Numbered from the stretch's first letter, positions 17,186 to 26,592 are shown. The stretch: 64,000 nucleotides of DNA from Eubacteriaceae bacterium (GCA_902362435.1 CABIWW010000001.1:18429-82428), one strand, 5' to 3'. Notes: generated by a model not told the origin, from the sequence alone. Translations and numbers: made by a program.

Positions 17186-19204
17186 ATGAGAATTGCTTTT
17201 GCCGGCAATCCGAACAGTGGTAAAACTACAATGTACAATGCCCTGACCGGAGAAAATGAACGTGTTGGTAACTGGGCCGGAGTTACCATCGGAAAGAAGG
17301 AAAGTCCTATCAAAAAGGAATTTTACGATTTCCAGGAGGAACTCATCGCAGTAGACCTTCCGGGTGCATATTCGATGTCACCGTTCACACCGGAAGAAGG
17401 TATCACAAGCGGATACGTAAGAGATGAGAATCCGGATGCGATAATCAACATCGTAGATGCTACAAATCTCAGCAGAAGCCTGTTCTTCACTACACAGCTT
17501 CTCGAACTTGGGATCCCGGTTATCGTTGCGCTCAACAAGAGTGATATCAATGAAAAGCAGAATACCAAGATCGATACAGAGCTTCTTTCGAAGAAACTGA
17601 ACTGTCCTATAATCAAGACGGTTTCGACATCAGCTGAAAAGACTGGTCTTAAAGAAGCGGTAGACGCAGCTGTAGAGCTTTGCGGCAACGGTCAGAAAGC
17701 GCCTTATCTGCAGGCTGACATAGATCTGCACAACAAGGAGGCTGTAGAAAGAGAAGACAGAAAGCGTTTCGACTTCGTAAACAAGATCGTAAAAGAAGTA
17801 GAGACTCGTGAAGTACATACTAATGAAAAGAACTCACAGGACAAGATCGACGCTGTTGTTACGAACAAGGTGGCAGGTATCATCATATTTGCAGCAGTTA
17901 TGTATGCAGTGTTCTGGATCTCACAGTCAGCGCTGGGACCACTCATCGCAGACTGGATCGTAGGATGGATCGAAACGTTCCAGGAATACGTAGCAGGACT
18001 GCTGGAGAACAGCTCGCCGCTGCTCCAGGCTATACTGGCTGACGGTATCGTCGGCGGTGTAGGTGCCGTAGTAGGCTTCCTGCCGCTGGTAATGGTAATG
18101 TACTTCCTGATCGCACTTCTGGAAGACTGCGGTTACATGGCGCGTGTCAGCGTTGTAATGGACCCGATCTTCAAGAGAGTAGGTCTTTCCGGTAAATCCA
18201 TCATTCCGATCATCATCGGTACAGGATGCGGAATCCCGGGAATCATGGCAAGCCGTACTATCCGTGACGACAGAGAGAGAAGAGCGACAGCAATGCTGAC
18301 TACGTTCATCCCTTGCGGAGCAAAGATCCCTGTTATCGCACTGTTTGCAGGTGCATTCTTTGCAGGATCATCATGGGTTTCACCGCTCATGTACTTCGTA
18401 GGTATACTGCTCATCTTCCTGGGCGCACTGCTCATCAAGGCGGTTACAGGCTATAAGTACAGAAAATCATTCTTCATCATGGAGCTTCCTGCATACAAGA
18501 TCCCTAGCCTTAAGAGAGCATGCTTCTCGATGCTGGAACGTGCAAAAGCTTACATAATCAAAGCAGCAACTATCATCCTGGTTTGCAACTGCGTAGTTCA
18601 GCTCATGCAGACATTCAACTGGCACTTCCAGGTAGTGGAAGAAGGTGCGGCAGACACATCGATCCTCGCATCGATCGCAACGCCTTTCGCAGTACTCCTC
18701 ATTCCGCTCGGATTCGGAGTATGGCAGCTGGCAGCAGCAGCGATCACAGGATTTATCGCAAAGGAAAACGTTGTAGGTACACTGGCTGTAGTTTACTCAC
18801 TGACCAGATTCATCGACACTGATGAACTCGCTATGACAGGCGGAGCAAACGAAGTTGCTCTCACTATGGGACTTACTACAGTTTCAGCACTGGCTTATCT
18901 GATGTTCAACCTTTACACACCTCCTTGCTTCGCAGCGATCGGTGCTATGAACTCAGAAATGAAGAGCGCAAAATGGCTGTGGAGTGCTATTGGATTACAG
19001 CTTGCAACAGGATATACCGTAGCATTCCTGGTATACCAGTTCGGAACATTATTCACAACAGGAGCTCTCGGGGAAGCATTCATCCCTGGCCTTATCGCAA
19101 TTCTGTGCATGGCAGCTATCATATTTGTGATCGCGCGCAAGGCAAGACAGAACTTCGACAGAGAGTACTCCTTACATGCTAAGGGAACGGGGGCGTCAGC
19201 ATAA
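17186..19204 (+). CDS. feoB: Ferrous iron transporter B
   Basis: Fe(II) importer of the inner membrane with a cytoplasmic GTPase head. G1 is GNPNSGKT (7-14), G3 is VDLPG, G4 is NKSD. The membrane part has two Gate repeats with the signature GTGCGIPGIMASR and many spans from about residue 225 on. At 672 residues it is shorter than E. coli FeoB (773), as usual in Clostridia, because FeoC-like parts are missing. Codon choice looks like that of a highly expressed gene (GTA, CTG, TCA, CCG favoured; few ATA) and differs from neighbours. It overlaps the next small gene by one base. Confidence 0.96.
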   Translation: MRIAFAGNPNSGKTTMYNALTGENERVGNWAGVTIGKKESPIKKEFYDFQEELIAVDLPGAYSMSPFTPEEGITSGYVRDENPDAIINIVDATNLSRSLFFTTQLLELGIPVIVALNKSDINEKQNTKIDTELLSKKLNCPIIKTVSTSAEKTGLKEAVDAAVELCGNGQKAPYLQADIDLHNKEAVEREDRKRFDFVNKIVKEVETREVHTNEKNSQDKIDAVVTNKVAGIIIFAAVMYAVFWISQSALGPLIADWIVGWIETFQEYVAGLLENSSPLLQAILADGIVGGVGAVVGFLPLVMVMYFLIALLEDCGYMARVSVVMDPIFKRVGLSGKSIIPIIIGTGCGIPGIMASRTIRDDRERRATAMLTTFIPCGAKIPVIALFAGAFFAGSSWVSPLMYFVGILLIFLGALLIKAVTGYKYRKSFFIMELPAYKIPSLKRACFSMLERAKAYIIKAATIILVCNCVVQLMQTFNWHFQVVEEGAADTSILASIATPFAVLLIPLGFGVWQLAAAAITGFIAKENVVGTLAVVYSLTRFIDTDELAMTGGANEVALTMGLTTVSALAYLMFNLYTPPCFAAIGAMNSEMKSAKWLWSAIGLQLATGYTVAFLVYQFGTLFTTGALGEAFIPGLIAILCMAAIIFVIARKARQNFDREYSLHAKGTGASA

Positions 19205-19386
19205 TGACAAATATTATCGTCGGATTGATAATCTTAATTATTGTAGGTGCAGCAGTAGCTTACCTGGTAAGGGCAAAGAGAAAAGGCGTGAAATGCGTCG
19301 GCTGCCCGGATTCAGGATGCTGTTCTTCTTCAAAGAAGAAAGAGGAAACATCAGGCTGTGGCTGTGGGTGCCACGGCGGTAAATAG
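19204..19386 (+). CDS. FeoB-associated Cys-rich membrane protein
   Basis: A 60-residue protein with one membrane span (residues 4-22) and a cytoplasmic tail with ten Cys (CVGCPDSGCC, then GCGCGCHGGK). It is a known companion of FeoB in anaerobes, proposed to handle iron near the FeoB pore, without proven function. Start ATG overlaps the feoB stop (TAATG), so translation is coupled. Confidence 0.88.
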   Translation: MTNIIVGLIILIIVGAAVAYLVRAKRKGVKCVGCPDSGCCSSSKKKEETSGCGCGCHGGK

Positions 19387-19422
19387 AACCTATTACTAAA
19401 TGAACTAAATGACACGTAAACA

Positions 19423-19468
19423 AACGCTATGTGAGAAGCTGTAAAGTGAAGATCACATAGCGTTTTTT
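19423..19468 (+). terminator. Bidirectional terminator between feoB locus and spoIID
   Basis: 12-bp perfect stem AACGCTATGTGA (19423-19434) with TCACATAGCGTT (19453-19464) and a T run on the plus strand; on the minus strand it ends GCGTTTGTTT, so it may serve spoIID too. Confidence 0.9.
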
Positions 19469-19473
19469 CTGTA

Positions 19474-20556
19474 TCAGAATACCTGTGTGCCGCTGTAATA
19501 ATGCGAGAGGATCTCTTTGTAGCCGTATCCGTTTTCTGCCATGCCGTCTGCGCCGTACTGACTCATGCCGACTCCGTGGCCGGATCCGTTCGAGGTGAAT
19601 GTGACGGTGTTTTCAGATATGTCTACTGTGAAATTTGCTGAGGGAAGATCGAGAGCTTCTCTGACTTCGCGGCCGGTAAGCGTACCGCTGCCGAACTGCA
19701 TCGATGCGACACGATTGCCGCTGCTCCGGTCCAGTATCTTTATACTGTCTGCAGTTATATTGCCGAAGTCGGTGCCGGGATAGCTGCTCTTTACTGCGGA
19801 TGCGAGCTCGCTCACTGTAAAGGCATGCTTTTCTTCTCTGTGAGTGGCTTTCTCTTCGTAAGGGCTGTCTACACTTGTCAGATACGGGACTGCTGCCGCG
19901 AAAACGTCTTCGGAGTTTTCCGTCTTTCCTCCGCTCGACGAGTGGAAAAGCGCCTGCTCGACGAGCTCACCGTTGTAATAGAGCAGCTGACCTTTAGTTT
20001 CATCGGTAGCGCGGCAGATCTTTTTCCAGTCATCTTTCATCCAGTCGCTGCCCTTGAGCTGTTCGAGCTCCGAAGGACTGCGGTATACCTGGCAATGCGT
20101 GGAGTCGCAAAGCGGCGCAGCCGGGTGTGCCTGAGGGTTGCCTTCCGAAGCTGCGCTGAGGACCCGGGCAAGCGAATAAGTGCGCGCAGCGACGGCCTGT
20201 GCCTTGAGCGCCTCTATATGAAAGGTAGACGGCATTTCGCCGGAAACCACGCCCTTTACATAGTCTTCAAAATCGATAGTTTCAGCAGTTCCTGAGGCGG
20301 TCCGGTATATCGTGATATCGGAAGGTACTTCCTTGAGCTCGAATCCGGCTTCCGGCAGCAGGACCTTTTCCTTTTCGGGTTTTTCCGGTGTGAACATGAC
20401 GACTGCCCATGGCAGAACGATCATCAGGAGGCATACTGCAGCTGTTATGATCAGGACAGGGCGAACGAACGGCAGCCTTAAAAGGTTCGCAGCCATATCG
20501 AGCGCGGCTTTCAGATTCTTTGACGTTTTACGGCGATGTCTGAATTTTTGTCTCAT
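19474..20556 (-). CDS. spoIID: Stage II sporulation protein D
   Basis: Membrane-anchored lytic transglycosylase that, with SpoIIP and SpoIIM, drives engulfment of the forespore. A basic N-terminus precedes a membrane span (about 33-54); the enzyme domain carries GEMP with Glu107, equivalent to the catalytic Glu of Bacillus SpoIID, then AQAVAARTYSL, and near the end GHGVGMSQYGADGMAENGY. 360 residues, normal length. SpoIID in Bacillus is a sigma-E gene; I did not find a convincing sigma-E box. spoIIIDs or spoIIR are not adjacent. Confidence 0.95.
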   Translation of the reverse strand: MRQKFRHRRKTSKNLKAALDMAANLLRLPFVRPVLIITAAVCLLMIVLPWAVVMFTPEKPEKEKVLLPEAGFELKEVPSDITIYRTASGTAETIDFEDYVKGVVSGEMPSTFHIEALKAQAVAARTYSLARVLSAASEGNPQAHPAAPLCDSTHCQVYRSPSELEQLKGSDWMKDDWKKICRATDETKGQLLYYNGELVEQALFHSSSGGKTENSEDVFAAAVPYLTSVDSPYEEKATHREEKHAFTVSELASAVKSSYPGTDFGNITADSIKILDRSSGNRVASMQFGSGTLTGREVREALDLPSANFTVDISENTVTFTSNGSGHGVGMSQYGADGMAENGYGYKEILSHYYSGTQVF

Positions 20557-20601
20557 TGTACAAACTCCTAAAAATTTATTTGTACAAGTTTATGATAAAA
20601 C

Positions 20602-20631
20602 TTCGAAACTATGACCATGATAGTGTATAAT
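20602..20631 (+). promoter_or_regulatory. Possible promoter for the flavodoxin-fold gene
   Basis: TTCGAA, 18 bases, TATAAT (20626-20631); good -10, weak -35. Confidence 0.4.
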
Positions 20632-20721
20632 AAAGTACCGGACTGATGAAAACCGGCATGCTGTGCAGCGTGTAAACGGCGCTGATGATGCTGTGCCGGA
20701 AGTGATAAACGAGGTGACAAA

Positions 20722-21291
20722 ATGAAAAAGATCTTATTTGTGAATGCCTGTGTAAGGCCTGAATCGCGTACGATGATACTGGCGAGACATCTTTTGTCCA
20801 AGCTTGAAGGGAATGTCGAAGAGCTGGATCTGGGAGCTGAGGATATAAAGAACCTCGATCTGGAAAGGCTGCAGGAGCGCGATCGCCTGGCAGGTGCAGG
20901 TGATTTTTCGGATGACATGTTCAAATATGCCAGACAGTTCAGAGATGCTGACGTCATGGTCATGGCTGCGCCGTACTGGGATCTTTCGTTCCCTGCGATG
21001 GTGAAGACTTATATAGAGGCGATATCGGTGAACGGGCTCACGTTCCACTATACCGAAGAGGGGATACCTGAGGGACTCGGCAATGTGAAAAAAGTGATAT
21101 ATGTCACTACTGCAGGCGGCCCGATAGGAGACAGCAATTTCGGGTTCGACTATGTGGATGCCGTGTGCAGAGGGCTGTACAGCGTAAATGATGTGGTATG
21201 CCACAAGGCTGAGATGCTCGACGTAGTCGGAATGGACGTGGACGGCATACTGGCAGAGACGAAAGCGGAGATAGATCGTATCTACGGCTGA
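20722..21291 (+). CDS. NAD(P)H-dependent FMN oxidoreductase, flavodoxin fold
   Basis: A 189-residue cytoplasmic protein of the NQO1/AzoR-like flavodoxin superfamily. The N-terminus KKILFVNACVRPESRT gives a phosphate-binding loop; MVMAAPYWDLSFPAMVKTYIEAI and YVTTAGGPIG are the second and third FMN-contact regions expected of quinone or azo reductases. Physiological substrate unknown. Ribosome site GAGGTGA. It lies just before the fumarase genes, 29 bases apart, so co-transcription is likely. Confidence 0.85.
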   Translation: MKKILFVNACVRPESRTMILARHLLSKLEGNVEELDLGAEDIKNLDLERLQERDRLAGAGDFSDDMFKYARQFRDADVMVMAAPYWDLSFPAMVKTYIEAISVNGLTFHYTEEGIPEGLGNVKKVIYVTTAGGPIGDSNFGFDYVDAVCRGLYSVNDVVCHKAEMLDVVGMDVDGILAETKAEIDRIYG

Positions 21292-21320
21292 GAAGACATG
21301 CAGAAAATCAGGGAGTGTGA

Positions 21321-22166
21321 ATGATGAGAGAAATAGATGTAAAGATCATTGAGGACAAGATAGCGGAGCTTTGCATAGAGGCAAACCATTACCTGGGGGA
21401 CGATCTGAAGAGCTGTATAAGCCGTAAACTCGATGAGGAAAGCTGGCCTGTCGCAAAGGACATACTTTCCAGCATCGAGGAAAACATAGCGATAGCTGAA
21501 GAAGGCGTATTCCCTCTGTGCCAGGATACGGGTATGGCATGCGTGTTCCTGGAGATAGGGCAGGATGTGCACCTGACAGGCGGGGATCTGACGGATGCTG
21601 TAAATGAAGGCGTGCGCAGGGGATATGCCGAAGGGTTTCTGAGAAAGTCGATAGTAGAGGATCCTCTGAGACGTAAAAACACTGGGGACAATACTCCTGC
21701 GTATATAAATACCGAGATCGTGCCGGGTGACAAAGTGAAGATAACAGTCGCACCGAAAGGATTCGGATCGGAGAATATGAGCCGGATAAAAATGCTGCCG
21801 CCGTCAGCGGGCGAGGACGGAGTGAAGGACTTTGTCGTTGAGACCTGCAGTGAAGCGGGAGCCAATCCGTGCCCTCCTATAGTCGTTGGAGTCGGCATCG
21901 GCGGAACGTTCGACAAGGCTGCACTGATGGCCAAAAAAGCGCTGCTTGTGCCTGTCGACAGGGAAAATGATGATGAATATTATCGTGACATGGAACGTGA
22001 GCTGCTGGAGCGTATAAACTGTCTGGGGATAGGCCCTCAGGGCTTCGGCGGAAAGACGACTGCGCTTTCCGTAAAGATCATAACGGCGCCTACGCATATC
22101 GCAGGGCTGCCGGTGGCAGTCAACGTGAACTGCCATGTGAGCAGGCACAAGGAAGCCGTGATCTAG
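21321..22166 (+). CDS. Fumarate hydratase, alpha (Fe-S) subunit
   Basis: Large subunit of the two-subunit class I fumarase/L(+)-tartrate dehydratase family, which carries a [4Fe-4S] cluster and converts malate to fumarate. Candidate cluster Cys are seen in PLCQDTGMAC, GANPCPPIVVGVGIGG and VNCHVSRH. 281 residues, right for the separate alpha subunit. Two ATG codons overlap at the start (21321 and 21324). Tartrate specificity cannot be excluded; fumarase is favoured as the default in fermenting Clostridia. The beta subunit follows 92 bases later. Confidence 0.9.
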   Translation: MMREIDVKIIEDKIAELCIEANHYLGDDLKSCISRKLDEESWPVAKDILSSIEENIAIAEEGVFPLCQDTGMACVFLEIGQDVHLTGGDLTDAVNEGVRRGYAEGFLRKSIVEDPLRRKNTGDNTPAYINTEIVPGDKVKITVAPKGFGSENMSRIKMLPPSAGEDGVKDFVVETCSEAGANPCPPIVVGVGIGGTFDKAALMAKKALLVPVDRENDDEYYRDMERELLERINCLGIGPQGFGGKTTALSVKIITAPTHIAGLPVAVNVNCHVSRHKEAVI

Positions 22167-22258
22167 GAAAAGCTGCAGAAGCCGGACGGAGCAGCCGGCT
22201 GCGCACTTTGCATAAAAGACAGCAGAACGAAAATCTATGTAATGAAAGGATCCATACG

Positions 22259-22819
22259 ATGGAATACAGACTTGCAGAACCTTTTACAAAAGAAAAAGTC
22301 AGAGAATACAGGGCGGGTGATCGCGTACTTGTCACAGGAACTGTGTACACAGCGAGAGATGCGGCTCACAAGCGCATCGTGGAAATGCTCGAACGCGGCG
22401 AAAAACCGCCTTTTGAGATAGAAAATTCAATGGTATACTACGTGGGGCCGACGCCTGCAAAACCGGGGCATCCCATAGGATCGGCAGGCCCTACGACGAG
22501 CTACAGGATGGATGCATACGCGCCGACGCTGCTCGATCTGGGGCAGCTTGCCATGATAGGCAAAGGGCAGAGATCCGAAGCGGTGATGGATGCGGTGGTC
22601 CGCAACGGTGCTGTGTATTTTGCGGCGATAGGAGGAGCGGCTGCGCTGATGGCAAAGCAGATAAGATCGGCAGAAGTGATAGCCTTTGACGATCTGGGCG
22701 CTGAAGCCGTGAGAAAGCTGTATGTCGAGGATATGCCGCTGACTGTAGTGCTCGACAGCCACGGGGGCAATTTGTACAGGGAAGGACAGGCAGAATATTT
22801 GAATTCTGTATTAAAATAG
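22259..22819 (+). CDS. Fumarate hydratase, beta subunit
   Basis: Partner of the preceding subunit, 186 residues, with the family motifs GDRVLVTGTVYTARDAAHKR, PTPAKPGHPIGSAGPTTSYRMD and the KGQRSE loop. The start at 22259 is chosen because AAAGGA lies nine bases upstream; an in-frame ATG at 22208 lacks a ribosome site and adds residues not typical of the family. Its end overlaps the metY promoter. Confidence 0.9.
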   Translation: MEYRLAEPFTKEKVREYRAGDRVLVTGTVYTARDAAHKRIVEMLERGEKPPFEIENSMVYYVGPTPAKPGHPIGSAGPTTSYRMDAYAPTLLDLGQLAMIGKGQRSEAVMDAVVRNGAVYFAAIGGAAALMAKQIRSAEVIAFDDLGAEAVRKLYVEDMPLTVVLDSHGGNLYREGQAEYLNSVLK

Positions 22820-22827
22820 TGTAGAAT
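22799..22827 (+). promoter_or_regulatory. Promoter of metY
   Basis: TTGAAT, 17 bases, TAGAAT, overlapping the fumarase beta stop codon and 42 bases before metY. Confidence 0.55.
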
Positions 22828-22868
22828 CATAAAAGCTGAATATTTACTAGGAGAAAGGAAACATAACA

Positions 22869-24137
22869 ATGGGAATAGGAACTAAATGTGTGCAGGACGG
22901 ATACAGACCCGGAAACGGGGAACCGAGACAGATCCCTATCATACAGAGCACGACGTTCAAATATAATACGAGCCAGGACATGGGAAAGCTGTTCGATCTC
23001 GAGGCACCGGGCTACTTTTACACTAGGCTGCAGAATCCGACGAATGACTATGTGGCAGCCAAGATAGCGTCTCTCGAGGGAGGAACGGCTGCGATGCTGA
23101 CGTCATCAGGCCAGGCGGCCAATTTCTACGCTGTGTTCAATATCGCATCATGCGGAGATCATGTCGTTGCATCATCAGCGATCTATGGCGGTACATATAA
23201 TCTGTTCGCGGTGACGATGAAGAGGATGGGCGTTGAGTTCACATTCGTTTCACCTCATGCGACGAAAGAAGAGCTGGATGCCGCTTTCAGACCGAACACT
23301 AAGGCTGTTTTCGGCGAGACTATCGCGAACCCTGCGCTGGTCGTTCTCGATATAGAAAAATTCGCAGATGCTGCACACAGGCATGGTGTGCCGCTCATAA
23401 TCGACAATACTTTCCCGACGCCGGTACACTGCAGACCGTTTGAGTTCGGTGCAGATATCGTAACTCACTCGACTACGAAATACATGGATGGACATGGCGC
23501 GGGAGTCGGCGGATGCATAGTGGATTCGGGGAAATTCGACTGGACGAAGTATCCGGACAAGTTCCCGGGATTATGCGAGCCTGACGACAGCTATCATGGA
23601 GTTACATATACGGAGAGATTCGGCCTCGAGGGCGCGTTCATAACGAAAGCTACGGCTCAGCTGATGAGGGACTTCGGGTCGATACAGTCGCCGCAGAATG
23701 CTTATCTCCTCAATCTGGGGCTGGAAAGCCTGCACGTGAGGATAAAGCGACATGCTGAGAATGGTCTGGCGGTCGCACAGTATCTCAAGAATCATGAGAA
23801 GATCGCATGGGTAAAATACTGCGGTCTTGAAGGTGATGATGACTATGAACTCGCGAAGAAATATCTGCCTGACGGTTCATGCGGAGTAGTGAGCTTTGGT
23901 GTAAAGGGCGGCAGAGCTGCTGCTGAGGACTTCATGCAGAAGCTCAAGGTCGCTGCTATAGAGACTCATGTTGCTGATGCTAGGACATGCTGTCTGCATC
24001 CGGCAAGCTCGACGCACAGACAGATGACGGATGAGGAACTTGCAGATGCAGGTGTCAGCCCTGATCTGGTGAGACTTTCATGCGGTATCGAGGATGCAGA
24101 GGATCTGATCGCCGATATAGAGCAGGCTTTGAAATAG
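22869..24137 (+). CDS. metY: O-acetylhomoserine sulfhydrylase (PLP enzyme)
   Basis: Joins O-acetylhomoserine with sulfide to give homocysteine (direct sulfhydrylation) in methionine synthesis. Cys/Met metabolism PLP family: substrate-phosphate region SSGQAANF (79-86), PLP-contacting Asp179-Asn180 in IIDNTFPTP, Schiff-base Lys204 in HSTTKYMDGHG, C-terminal ARTCCLHPASSTH. 422 residues with the insertion typical of MetY rather than MetB/MetC. The adjacent metA makes the matching acetylated substrate. Ribosome site GGAGAAAGGAAA. Confidence 0.93.
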   Translation: MGIGTKCVQDGYRPGNGEPRQIPIIQSTTFKYNTSQDMGKLFDLEAPGYFYTRLQNPTNDYVAAKIASLEGGTAAMLTSSGQAANFYAVFNIASCGDHVVASSAIYGGTYNLFAVTMKRMGVEFTFVSPHATKEELDAAFRPNTKAVFGETIANPALVVLDIEKFADAAHRHGVPLIIDNTFPTPVHCRPFEFGADIVTHSTTKYMDGHGAGVGGCIVDSGKFDWTKYPDKFPGLCEPDDSYHGVTYTERFGLEGAFITKATAQLMRDFGSIQSPQNAYLLNLGLESLHVRIKRHAENGLAVAQYLKNHEKIAWVKYCGLEGDDDYELAKKYLPDGSCGVVSFGVKGGRAAAEDFMQKLKVAAIETHVADARTCCLHPASSTHRQMTDEELADAGVSPDLVRLSCGIEDAEDLIADIEQALK

Positions 24138-24177
24138 AACAGGAAGGCTGAGATAGTGAAAGGGGAGAGATAAACCA

Positions 24178-25104
24178 ATGCCACTGATAATACCTAACGA
24201 GCTGCCTGCAGCGGAGGCGCTGCAGAGCGAGAATATATTCACGATGGACAGAGGTCGTGCGGTGACGCAGGATATCAGACCTCTCAAGATCGTAATAGTG
24301 AATCTGATGCCTACGAAGATAGCGACGGAGACCCAGCTCGCGCGAGTGCTTTCAAACAGCCCGCTGCAGGTGGAGATGACGCTGGTGACGATGGATTCGC
24401 ATGAGTCCACGCATATATCGCAGGAGCATATGGATTCGTTCTACAAGACGATCGATGAAATCAAGGATGATTATTTTGACGGAATGATACTCACGGGAGC
24501 TCCGGTGGAACAGATGCCGTATGAGCAGGTCGACTACTGGAAGGAGCTGTGCGAGATCTTTGAATTTGCGAAGACTCACGTATACAGCAGCATGTTCATC
24601 TGCTGGGGGGCACAGGCGAGCCTGTACTATCACTACGGAATAGACAAGCATCTGCTTGATAAGAAGGTGTTCGGAGTGTTCGAGCATAAAGTCGTAAGAC
24701 CGCATAATCCGCTGATGAGAGGATTTGACGAGGTGTTTTACGCGCCGCATTCCAGACATACGGAGGTGCTGAGAGAGGATATCGAAAAGCATCCTGAACT
24801 CAGGATACTGGCTGATTCGCCGGAAGTCGGGCCTCATATCATATCGACGGAAAACGGCCGTCAGATATTCGTGCTCGGTCACCAGGAATACGACAAGGGC
24901 ACTCTGGCGGGAGAGTATTTCAGAGATGTGGACAAAGGGCTCAAGATCGATGTGCCTAAGAATTATTTCAGGAATGACGATCCGGAAGAGGATATCCTGT
25001 TCAGATGGAGGAGTCACGCCAGCCTGCTTTTCAGCAACTGGCTCAATTATTACGTTTACCAGGATACGCCTTATGATCTCGGCGAACTCAGGAATAAAGG
25101 CTGA
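24178..25104 (+). CDS. metA: Homoserine O-acetyltransferase (MetA family)
   Basis: Acylates homoserine at the entry of methionine synthesis. Nucleophile Cys142 (MFICWGAQA) and the His235/Glu237 pair (GHQEYDKG) match the numbering of characterised MetA enzymes. Residue 111 is Glu (TGAPVE), which studies of MetA enzymes associate with acetyl-CoA, whereas succinyl-using enzymes have Gly there; so the name transacetylase is preferred over transsuccinylase. 308 residues. It is 40 bases after metY with GGGGAG as ribosome site. Confidence 0.94.
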   Translation: MPLIIPNELPAAEALQSENIFTMDRGRAVTQDIRPLKIVIVNLMPTKIATETQLARVLSNSPLQVEMTLVTMDSHESTHISQEHMDSFYKTIDEIKDDYFDGMILTGAPVEQMPYEQVDYWKELCEIFEFAKTHVYSSMFICWGAQASLYYHYGIDKHLLDKKVFGVFEHKVVRPHNPLMRGFDEVFYAPHSRHTEVLREDIEKHPELRILADSPEVGPHIISTENGRQIFVLGHQEYDKGTLAGEYFRDVDKGLKIDVPKNYFRNDDPEEDILFRWRSHASLLFSNWLNYYVYQDTPYDLGELRNKG

Positions 25105-25167
25105 GAGCGCAACGGGTTCGGGAGTTTTGAGGCTGAAAGCCGGATATATAATAAAGCGTAAAAAATG

Positions 25168-25198
25168 GGGAATACCGTAAAAAGTATTCCCTGTTTTG
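25168..25198 (+). terminator. Terminator of metY-metA
   Basis: 8-bp stem GGGAATAC/GTATTCCC (25168-25191) followed by TGTTTTGC. Confidence 0.75.
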
Positions 25199-25262
25199 CT
25201 ATTTATCGCCTAAATGGTCCGATCCTTGGCATCTGCGGAAGGAATGACGGTCGCAGATAATG

Positions 25263-26045
25263 CTATTCGTGCAGATTAAAGAGTTTTATGAGTTTTAATC
25301 TGTCCGTTTCATGCGTTTTTTCAAGGATGTGTGTTATGTGTTTTTTTACGGTAGATATCTCGATAGATAATATATTGCTTATCTCTTGATTGTTACTGCC
25401 GTTTTTTATCAATCTTGCAATTTCGATTTCTTTGGGCGTGAGCTGATAGGTTTTTTTTAGAAAAAATGAAAAGCTATCAGTTTCGTTCTGCTGATTTGAA
25501 TGGAAAGCTTCAAGAACAAGGCGCCCCTCTATATGTGGCATCAGCCGGTTGAGCATATACAGTTCTTTATCAGAAAAATCTCCGGATACAGTATCTCTGT
25601 AAAAGAAGAGAATGTGTGGGGGTATTGCTTCGTTTATTATATAACAGTCCATACAGTAAATGAGATTTCTTGGCTCAAGAAAAAGGGTATAGAATTTGGA
25701 TTTGTCACGAAATTGCGAACTGACAATATCAGATTCTCTGCAAACGACTGATTCTTTTGATCCCAGAAGCCATTTTGTATAGTCGTATTTGCCATATATA
25801 TTGTCATACATGTACTTGTGTTCGTCCATAAATTCGTTGCAGAAATCGCCTACCATTATATAATTTTCGATCACAGCCTCGTGGTAGTCTGCAAATTCCT
25901 TGTAGTAACAGAACCCCGCAAGATTAAATGGTATGATTTCTTTTATCAGCTTCAGCACATTTTCTTTAAAAGTGTTGTCGTTTACGGGAAGCCATAATTG
26001 CTCTATTATTTTAACAAATTTATTCCATTCTGTATGGTTCAGCAT
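25263..26045 (-). CDS. LuxR-type transcriptional regulator of the HyuAB block
   Basis: A 260-residue protein. The C-terminal 60 residues form a LuxR/GerE helix-turn-helix (QLTPKEIEIARLIKNGSNNQEISNIL, recognition helix ISTVKKHITHILEKT). The N-terminal 190 residues show no kinase or receiver motif and are rich in aromatic residues; a GAF-like ligand-sensing fold is plausible. It is divergent from the small-protein/symporter/amidohydrolase/hyuAB genes, so it most likely senses the substrate and controls that operon (inference). More AT-rich than the metA side. Confidence 0.8.
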   Translation of the reverse strand: MLNHTEWNKFVKIIEQLWLPVNDNTFKENVLKLIKEIIPFNLAGFCYYKEFADYHEAVIENYIMVGDFCNEFMDEHKYMYDNIYGKYDYTKWLLGSKESVVCRESDIVSSQFRDKSKFYTLFLEPRNLIYCMDCYIINEAIPPHILFFYRDTVSGDFSDKELYMLNRLMPHIEGRLVLEAFHSNQQNETDSFSFFLKKTYQLTPKEIEIARLIKNGSNNQEISNILSIEISTVKKHITHILEKTHETDRLKLIKLFNLHE

Positions 26046-26178
26046 GATTATGAACCTCCTTTAGGTAGTACATGTCTACAACCAAAAGCTAATAGCCAGT
26101 TAAAAAATACTACGAAGGGTGGTTGTCGTTTGTTGGACTAATACTATCATATGAGTATATACGATTTCAAGAACATTC

Positions 26179-26196
26179 AATATATTATGATATATT
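26179..26196 (+). promoter_or_regulatory. Palindrome in the divergent control region
   Basis: AATATAT-TATG-ATATATT, a perfect 7-bp dyad. It lies between the LuxR-type regulator and the symporter operon, so it is a candidate operator or part of a promoter; its AT-only nature makes chance possible. The rest of 26046-26325 is AT-rich and shows no gene. Confidence 0.35.
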
Positions 26197-26325
26197 TTGC
26201 AGAGTATCAAAGGTGTAAAGCTAAATGGGGAAATGTCTGCAGGAATGGAAGGGGGTGAAATCAGTTTTAGAAAGCCGTTTTGTCTAAAAATGAACTGTCT
26301 GATAAGCAGAAGAAAGGAGAGTATT

Positions 26326-26592
26326 ATGTCGAAAAAAAGAGTAAAGCTATATATAGTTATGGCAATATATTTTTCCATATGGGTATTGTTCATAACTTTT
26401 CCGCCGTTTCTTGACGTGATTGATGTAATAGACCCGCATATTATTGGACTGCCATGCTCACAGTTCTGTATTTTACTTGCACCGGTAATGATATGTATAG
26501 GTCTGATCACCTTTTTCGTTATCGAAGGAAAATTCGAAAATGAGGAAAGGGCAAATTTTGAAGAAGACAGTGGGGAAGGAGGTGAAAAATGA
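26326..26592 (+). CDS. DUF3311-like small membrane partner of the symporter
   Basis: 88 residues with two membrane spans (about 9-28 and 47-67) and an acidic cytoplasmic tail. The pattern PPF...P.I.GLP.SQF resembles the small DUF3311/YhdT-type proteins encoded in front of sodium:solute symporters (as YhdT before PanF). The start at 26326 follows AAAGGAG; the longer in-frame reading from 26197 has no ribosome site and runs through the control region. Stop overlaps the symporter start by four bases. Confidence 0.75.
   Translation: MSKKRVKLYIVMAIYFSIWVLFITFPPFLDVIDVIDPHIIGLPCSQFCILLAPVMICIGLITFFVIEGKFENEERANFEEDSGEGGEK

Noticed and set aside
22167..22258. AGCCGG/CCGGCT hairpin between the fumarase subunits
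   Set aside because: Six base pairs without a T run; the subunits are expected to be co-transcribed, so it was not listed as a terminator.
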